Below are positions 6,655 through 9,154 of a DNA stretch of 9,154 nucleotides, piece after piece (positions within the stretch are counted from its first letter, which is position 1; every line of letters starts with the position of its first letter). A program made the translations under genes and the position numbers. This stretch comes from JACRBK01 sp964427955 (lineage in GTDB: Bacteria > Chloroflexota > Anaerolineae > Aggregatilineales > Aggregatilineaceae), in contig CAYRWY010000230.1 of the NCBI GenBank assembly GCA_964427955.1, forward strand, positions 1 through 9,154. The letters are read 5' to 3'. The notes below the pieces were generated by a model. It ran no database searches. It was given only the letters and a program-made list of their open reading frames with translations, and was not told the DNA's origin.

Positions 6655-7791
6655 CTAATTTTGGCGTTTGAGCTGCAACTGCTGATAGATGACGATCCCG
6701 GCGGCGAGGTACAGGACGGACAGCACGACCAGCCCGCCGAGCGAATAGGCCACGTCCCCGGCGGATTGGCCGTAGACCAAAATCTGGCGGAGGGCTTCGG
6801 AAGCGTGGGCGGTCGGCATCAGGTCGTAAAGCTGGATCGCGCGCCCGCCGACGGTGAACAGCGTGGCGTCCGGCAGGGGGAACATCGCCCCGGAAAGCAG
6901 CACCATCGGGACCAGCAGCGACGAGGCCAGGTTGGCCGCCTCGCCGTCGTTGTGCGCGAAGCAGGCCACGATCAGCCCCAGCCCGACCGCCGCCAGGCTG
7001 AGCAGCAGCGCGACGATCACTGCGAGCAGCAGCGATCCCTGGCTCTCGAAGCCCATCGCCACCGCCAGACCGAACGTGAGCGGCACCTGGATCGCGCCGA
7101 TCACCATCTGGGCGAGCGTCACGCCCAGCAGCAGGTCGCGGGCGCGCAGCCGGGTCAGGCGCAGGCGGCGCAGCGTGCCGTGGATGTTCTCGCGGACCAG
7201 CAGCTCGGCGGTGGAGATGACCACGAACATCACGCCGAACACGATGATCCCCCCCACGCCGAAATCGAAATCGGAGATCGTCTTTTCGCCGGTGACGTAC
7301 TCGTAATTCAGCGACACGGCGCTGCCCGGCTGCTGGACATACTCCCTCACCAGGTCGTCCAACACGCCGTTGGCGAAGACGTAGCTGTCGGCGTAGGCGT
7401 CCCCAATCACGGTCAGCACGGCGGGCGCGGCCCCCGGATCGCGGGCAGCCAGGCGTTGGCTGAAGTCCGGTGGGATGACGACCAGCAGGGCGGCTTTGCG
7501 CTCGCGCAGCAGGATGTCGGCCCGATCGCGCTTTTCGACCAGCGTCACGTCGAACACCGGCTGATCATCGATCTCGACCTCGCGCAGCAGATCGACGAAG
7601 GGGGCGCCGCCGGGCTGATCCTGGTTCATGACCAGGAGGTCCAGCGTCGATCCGATCCCCTCTTTGGTCTGCCCGAAGGCGACGTAGTAGAACCCCAGCA
7701 GGATCACCGGAAAACCCAGGAACAGGCCGATCAGCAGTGGTTCGCGCCGCAGTTCGCGCAGCGTCTTACGCGCCACACTCAGGATTTTCAT
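6655..7791 (-). CDS. ABC-2 type transporter permease A
   Basis: Membrane subunit (378 residues) of the same exporter. It opens with the amphipathic N-terminal segment SVARKTLRELRREPLL typical of ABC-2 permeases. TM1 is at about 20-39. A large extracytoplasmic domain follows (about 42-175) and includes the YhgE/Lnr-like pattern of alternating strands (LDLLVMNQD, AALLVVIPPDF). TM2 is at about 179-198, and the cytoplasmic coupling segment RRLRLTRLRARDLLLG spans 208-223. TM3-TM6 lie at about 225-247, 253-278, 285-306 and 347-369. It shares its domain plan and several motifs (RLRLTRLRA, AQ-V-GAIQV, GLIVACF) with permease B, which indicates an ancient tandem duplication. Two permeases plus one ATPase recall the LnrLMN (linearmycin) type; the substrate here is unknown. 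The start ATG overlaps the tetR stop as ATGA, with AAGGGGG (7796-7802) 4 nt upstream. The stop TAG sits 8 nt before the ATPase start. Confidence 0.9.
   Translation of the reverse strand: MKILSVARKTLRELRREPLLIGLFLGFPVILLGFYYVAFGQTKEGIGSTLDLLVMNQDQPGGAPFVDLLREVEIDDQPVFDVTLVEKRDRADILLRERKAALLVVIPPDFSQRLAARDPGAAPAVLTVIGDAYADSYVFANGVLDDLVREYVQQPGSAVSLNYEYVTGEKTISDFDFGVGGIIVFGVMFVVISTAELLVRENIHGTLRRLRLTRLRARDLLLGVTLAQMVIGAIQVPLTFGLAVAMGFESQGSLLLAVIVALLLSLAAVGLGLIVACFAHNDGEAANLASSLLVPMVLLSGAMFPLPDATLFTVGGRAIQLYDLMPTAHASEALRQILVYGQSAGDVAYSLGGLVVLSVLYLAAGIVIYQQLQLKRQN
7141..7168. repeat. 28-bp direct repeat, copy in permease A
   Basis: Exact copy of 5085-5112 at the homologous position of the paralogous gene, encoding RLRLTRLRA (permease A residues 209-217). 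Protein conservation alone would allow many synonymous differences over nine codons rich in Leu and Arg. Identity may reflect gene conversion or strongly biased codon choice (CTG, CGC). Confidence 0.85.
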
Positions 7792-8492
7792 GCTTCCCCC
7801 TTCCCGATCCCGCGCAGGATCAGGTCTAGCAGCGCGTTGACCATCCGTTCCGGCGGCAGCGCCTCATCCTGGACCTGGAAATAGTCGTTCAGGTACGGGA
7901 TCAGCAGACTGTCTCCGGCAGCGATCATGAGCGCGTGGACCAACCGCACGCTGGCGTCCAGGTCGAGATCGGCGCGCAGCTCGCCGCGCTGGACGGCGGC
8001 AGCCAGAATATCCTGGATCGTGGCGCGCAGGGTGGTGGCGATGGGCCGCACCAGCTTTTCGCCCAGGCTGGTATCGCCCTGGTAAGCCGCGCGCACGAAC
8101 AGCCGCAGCAGCCCGACGTAAGTCCGGCTCCATTCCACGCCCCCTGCGAGGTAGGCCAGCAGCCCGTCGCGCAGCGGCATTGCAGCCAGCATCGGGCGGT
8201 AGGCGTTGAGCATGGTGTTCAGGAAGCGGGCGCTCAGTTCGACGGCGAAGTTCAACATCCCGTCCCGGTCGTGGAAGTAGGTGTACAGCGATCCCACCGC
8301 CACCCCGGCCCGATCCGCCACCAGCTTGATGTTGAGTGCCGCCGGGCCTTTTTCGGCAGCTTCGTCCAGGATCGCCAGCAGCACCGCTTCCTGGCGGTCG
8401 GGATCGAGCCGCCGGAAGGTGCGCGTGACCAGTCCCTCTTTTTCCAGTTGCAGGATGTGCGCGTGAATGTGTGGCCAGTCCGATGCTTGCAT
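7788..8492 (-). CDS. TetR/AcrR-family transcriptional regulator
   Basis: DNA-binding repressor (234 residues), first gene of the exporter operon. The TetR N-terminal domain runs from about 33 to 80: helix 1 DRQEAVLLAILDEAAEKG, then the helix-turn-helix LNIKLVADRAGVAVGSLYTYFHDRDGML (53-80, given here as the family's recognisable block) with the diagnostic GSLYTYF recognition helix. The all-helical remainder (about 85-230) is the ligand-binding/dimerisation domain and is too divergent to predict a ligand. About 30 residues precede helix 1, longer than usual. An in-frame ATG at 8522 would add 10 residues. I prefer 8492 because GGAAGGGG lies 5 nt upstream (8498-8505), while the distal ATG has only a weak AGG and lies upstream of the predicted transcription start. 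The stop overlaps the permease A start (ATGA). It probably autoregulates the operon through the palindrome at 8528-8544, and its inducer is probably an exporter substrate. Confidence 0.9.
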   Translation of the reverse strand: MQASDWPHIHAHILQLEKEGLVTRTFRRLDPDRQEAVLLAILDEAAEKGPAALNIKLVADRAGVAVGSLYTYFHDRDGMLNFAVELSARFLNTMLNAYRPMLAAMPLRDGLLAYLAGGVEWSRTYVGLLRLFVRAAYQGDTSLGEKLVRPIATTLRATIQDILAAAVQRGELRADLDLDASVRLVHALMIAAGDSLLIPYLNDYFQVQDEALPPERMVNALLDLILRGIGKGEA

Positions 8493-8497
8493 GGTTA

Positions 8498-8505
8498 CCC
8501 CTTCC
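8498..8505 (-). promoter_or_regulatory. Shine-Dalgarno sequence deciding the tetR start
   Basis: GGAAGGGG on the minus strand, 5 nt before the ATG at 8492. No comparable signal precedes the alternative ATG at 8522. Confidence 0.65.
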
Positions 8506-8524
8506 GTGAACGTCACCTGCATAA

Positions 8525-8554
8525 ATTATGAACCTAAAGTTCATGTAATTTGAA
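8525..8554 (-). promoter_or_regulatory. Candidate sigma-70-type promoter of the tetR-ABC operon
   Basis: Reading the minus strand: -35 TTCAAA (8549-8554), an 18-nt spacer, and -10 CATAAT (8525-8530, five of six consensus bases). It lies in a markedly AT-rich island within GC-rich surroundings. Transcription would start near 8518, leaving a leader of about 25 nt that contains the SD and the ATG at 8492 but excludes the ATG at 8522. The -35 match is modest. A second weak hexamer, CTGACA (8590-8595), lacks a well-spaced -10. Confidence 0.5.
8528..8544. promoter_or_regulatory. Probable TetR operator, primary site
   Basis: ATGAACCTAAAGTTCAT is a dyad with perfect 6-bp arms (ATGAAC/GTTCAT) around a 5-bp centre. 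It overlaps the -10 hexamer and fills much of the spacer of the predicted operon promoter, the classic position for an autorepressing TetR protein. Binding by this regulator is inferred from location and symmetry. Confidence 0.6.
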
Positions 8555-8566
8555 TACAGATTACAT
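8543..8566. promoter_or_regulatory. Second dyad in the tetR promoter region
   Basis: ATGTAAT (8543-8549) and ATTACAT (8560-8566) are exact inverted copies separated by 10 bp. The dyad spans the predicted -35 element and shares two bases with the primary operator. It has different half-site sequence and spacing, so it may be read by another protein, or it may be a consequence of AT-richness. Confidence 0.35.
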
Positions 8567-8572
8567 ATGTCG

Positions 8573-8587
8573 TGAATTTTTGGTTCA
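8573..8587. promoter_or_regulatory. Possible secondary TetR operator, upstream site
   Basis: TGAA (8573-8576) and TTCA (8584-8587) are separated by 7 bp, the same geometry as the core of the primary operator (TGAA 8529-8532, TTCA 8540-8543). The two sites are 44 bp apart, close to four helical turns, which would put bound dimers on about the same DNA face. Confidence 0.35.
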
Positions 8588-8606
8588 TTTGTCAGGGGGT
8601 ACGGGG

Positions 8607-8650
8607 AAAAATTGGGGGTGGGAGGGGACCGTCCACGGAGTTCCCCTCCC
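8607..8650 (-). terminator. Hairpin terminator downstream of the GH13 gene
   Basis: On the minus strand, GGGAGGGGA (8650-8642) pairs with TCCCCTCCC (8628-8620), a perfect 9-bp GC-rich stem with a 13-nt loop that can add a 3-bp CCG/CGG extension. It begins 12 nt after the stop codon. A TTTTT run (8611-8607) follows after about 8 nt of C-rich sequence. The spacing is longer than in a canonical intrinsic terminator, but stem strength and placement fit. It insulates the tetR operon from amylase read-through. Confidence 0.65.
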
Positions 8651-8662
8651 AAACAAGGGGCT

Positions 8663-9154
8663 TTAGGAGTGCGCGGCGCGCCACCCGGCGATCTGCGCCT
8701 GATAGTACGACAGCAGGTCGCGATCCTGCCCACTGCCCCAGATCATCGGCTCGCGGCTGACCTCCAGCCCGAAGCCGTCCTCTTTGCTCCACCGCTGCTT
8801 GACGCCGACTTCGGTCCCGTAGTAGATGATCGGCGGACCGGACAGGCGCATCTGCACGGCGGTTGCCCGCCGCAGGGCGCCTTGATCGCCGCGCGCCGCG
8901 AAGAGAAACCGATCCATGTCGTGGTTGTCGAGGAACGTGGGCCGGATGAAGTCCCCCGCGCGGCTGAAATACTCGTCGTGCCGGGCCAGGAACCGCTCGA
9001 AATCGGCCTCGCTCCACGCTCCGTAAGCATACGTCTGGCGGATCGCCTCGCCCATGTGAAAATCCAGGCAGCCATCCAGCCGCCCGATGTAGGGCAGCAG
9101 CGCGGACGGCTGATCGACGATCTCCCCGAAGCAGAAGCAGTCCGGTTTTTCGGC
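8663..9154 (-). CDS. GH13 alpha-amylase-family glycosidase, C-terminal part (5' end outside window)
   Basis: The last 163 residues of a glycoside hydrolase family 13 protein acting on alpha-glucosidic bonds; the frame is open to the window's right edge. Visible conserved regions are CFGEI near the start of the fragment (Glu11, the general acid at beta-strand 5), LDFHMGEAIRQTYA, FLDNHD (74-79, the region IV His-Asp that stabilises the transition state at beta-strand 7) and GPPIIYYGTEVG (106-117, beta-strand 8). The nucleophile Asp region and any signal peptide lie beyond the window. The chain ends at LLSYYQAQIAGWRAAHS, the last helix of the (beta/alpha)8 barrel. The C-terminal beta-sandwich (domain C) normal for GH13 is absent, and no other frame before the terminator encodes one. 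The internal Met at 9055 is not a real start, since conserved GH13 sequence continues upstream of it. The substrate (starch, maltodextrin, trehalose or sucrose type) cannot be decided from this part. Confidence 0.88.
   Translation of the reverse strand, partial: AEKPDCFCFGEIVDQPSALLPYIGRLDGCLDFHMGEAIRQTYAYGAWSEADFERFLARHDEYFSRAGDFIRPTFLDNHDMDRFLFAARGDQGALRRATAVQMRLSGPPIIYYGTEVGVKQRWSKEDGFGLEVSREPMIWGSGQDRDLLSYYQAQIAGWRAAHS

Noticed and set aside
6571..7884. A 437-codon plus-strand open frame opposite permease A and the end of tetR
   Set aside because: The translation is rich in Gln, His, Asp and Arg with no motif. The opposite strand encodes clear ABC-2 and TetR proteins in a tight operon.
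7935..8531. A plus-strand open frame opposite the TetR gene
   Set aside because: It is a low-complexity Gln/His/Arg shadow of an intact TetR gene, with no SD.

Overview
This 9.15-kb window is GC-rich bacterial DNA with densely packed genes and G-rich Shine-Dalgarno sequences. The protein styles (a short class II aldolase, a GH13 amylase, a paired ABC-2 exporter, a very large polytopic protein) and the base composition would fit a Chloroflexota (Anaerolineae-like) chromosome. That assignment is inference only; nothing in the window fixes the taxon. I found no rRNA, tRNA, CRISPR array, transposase or attachment site.

Layout. (1) 1-942, plus strand: a class II fructose-bisphosphate aldolase that probably starts just left of the window, closed by a near-perfect palindrome at 957-978 that looks like a terminator. 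(2) 1099-4602, plus strand: an unrecognised protein of 1167 residues made almost entirely of membrane segments. Its Shine-Dalgarno sequence and start codon lie in the 3' arm of a long imperfect inverted repeat (1024-1105, 22 complementary pairs), the most unusual feature of the window. (3) 8492 down to 4599, minus strand: a four-gene operon in the order TetR-family regulator, ABC-2 permease A, ABC ATPase, ABC-2 permease B. Its neighbours overlap as ATGA or sit 8 nt apart. Permease B ends 4 nt inside the end of the membrane-protein gene, so the two transcription units converge with overlapping stop codons. (4) 8663-9154, minus strand: the C-terminal part of a GH13 alpha-amylase-family protein that runs off the right edge and stops at the end of the catalytic barrel. 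A hairpin terminator (8607-8650) separates it from the tetR promoter.

How the genes work together. The operon reads as a self-regulated exporter. A TetR-type repressor probably binds a palindrome (8528-8544) overlapping the -10 element of its own promoter and so controls a heterodimeric ABC-2 efflux pump. This pump has one ATPase and two paralogous permeases, like the LnrLMN/DrrAB class. Its substrate cannot be told from sequence. The aldolase and amylase are carbohydrate-metabolism genes without an evident functional link to the exporter. The membrane protein has no recognisable catalytic motif.

Most striking observations: the start-codon-occluding inverted repeat of the large membrane-protein gene; the layered dyads in the tetR promoter; an exact 28-bp repeat shared by the two permease genes; the amylase lacking its C-terminal domain; and the convergent overlapping stops.
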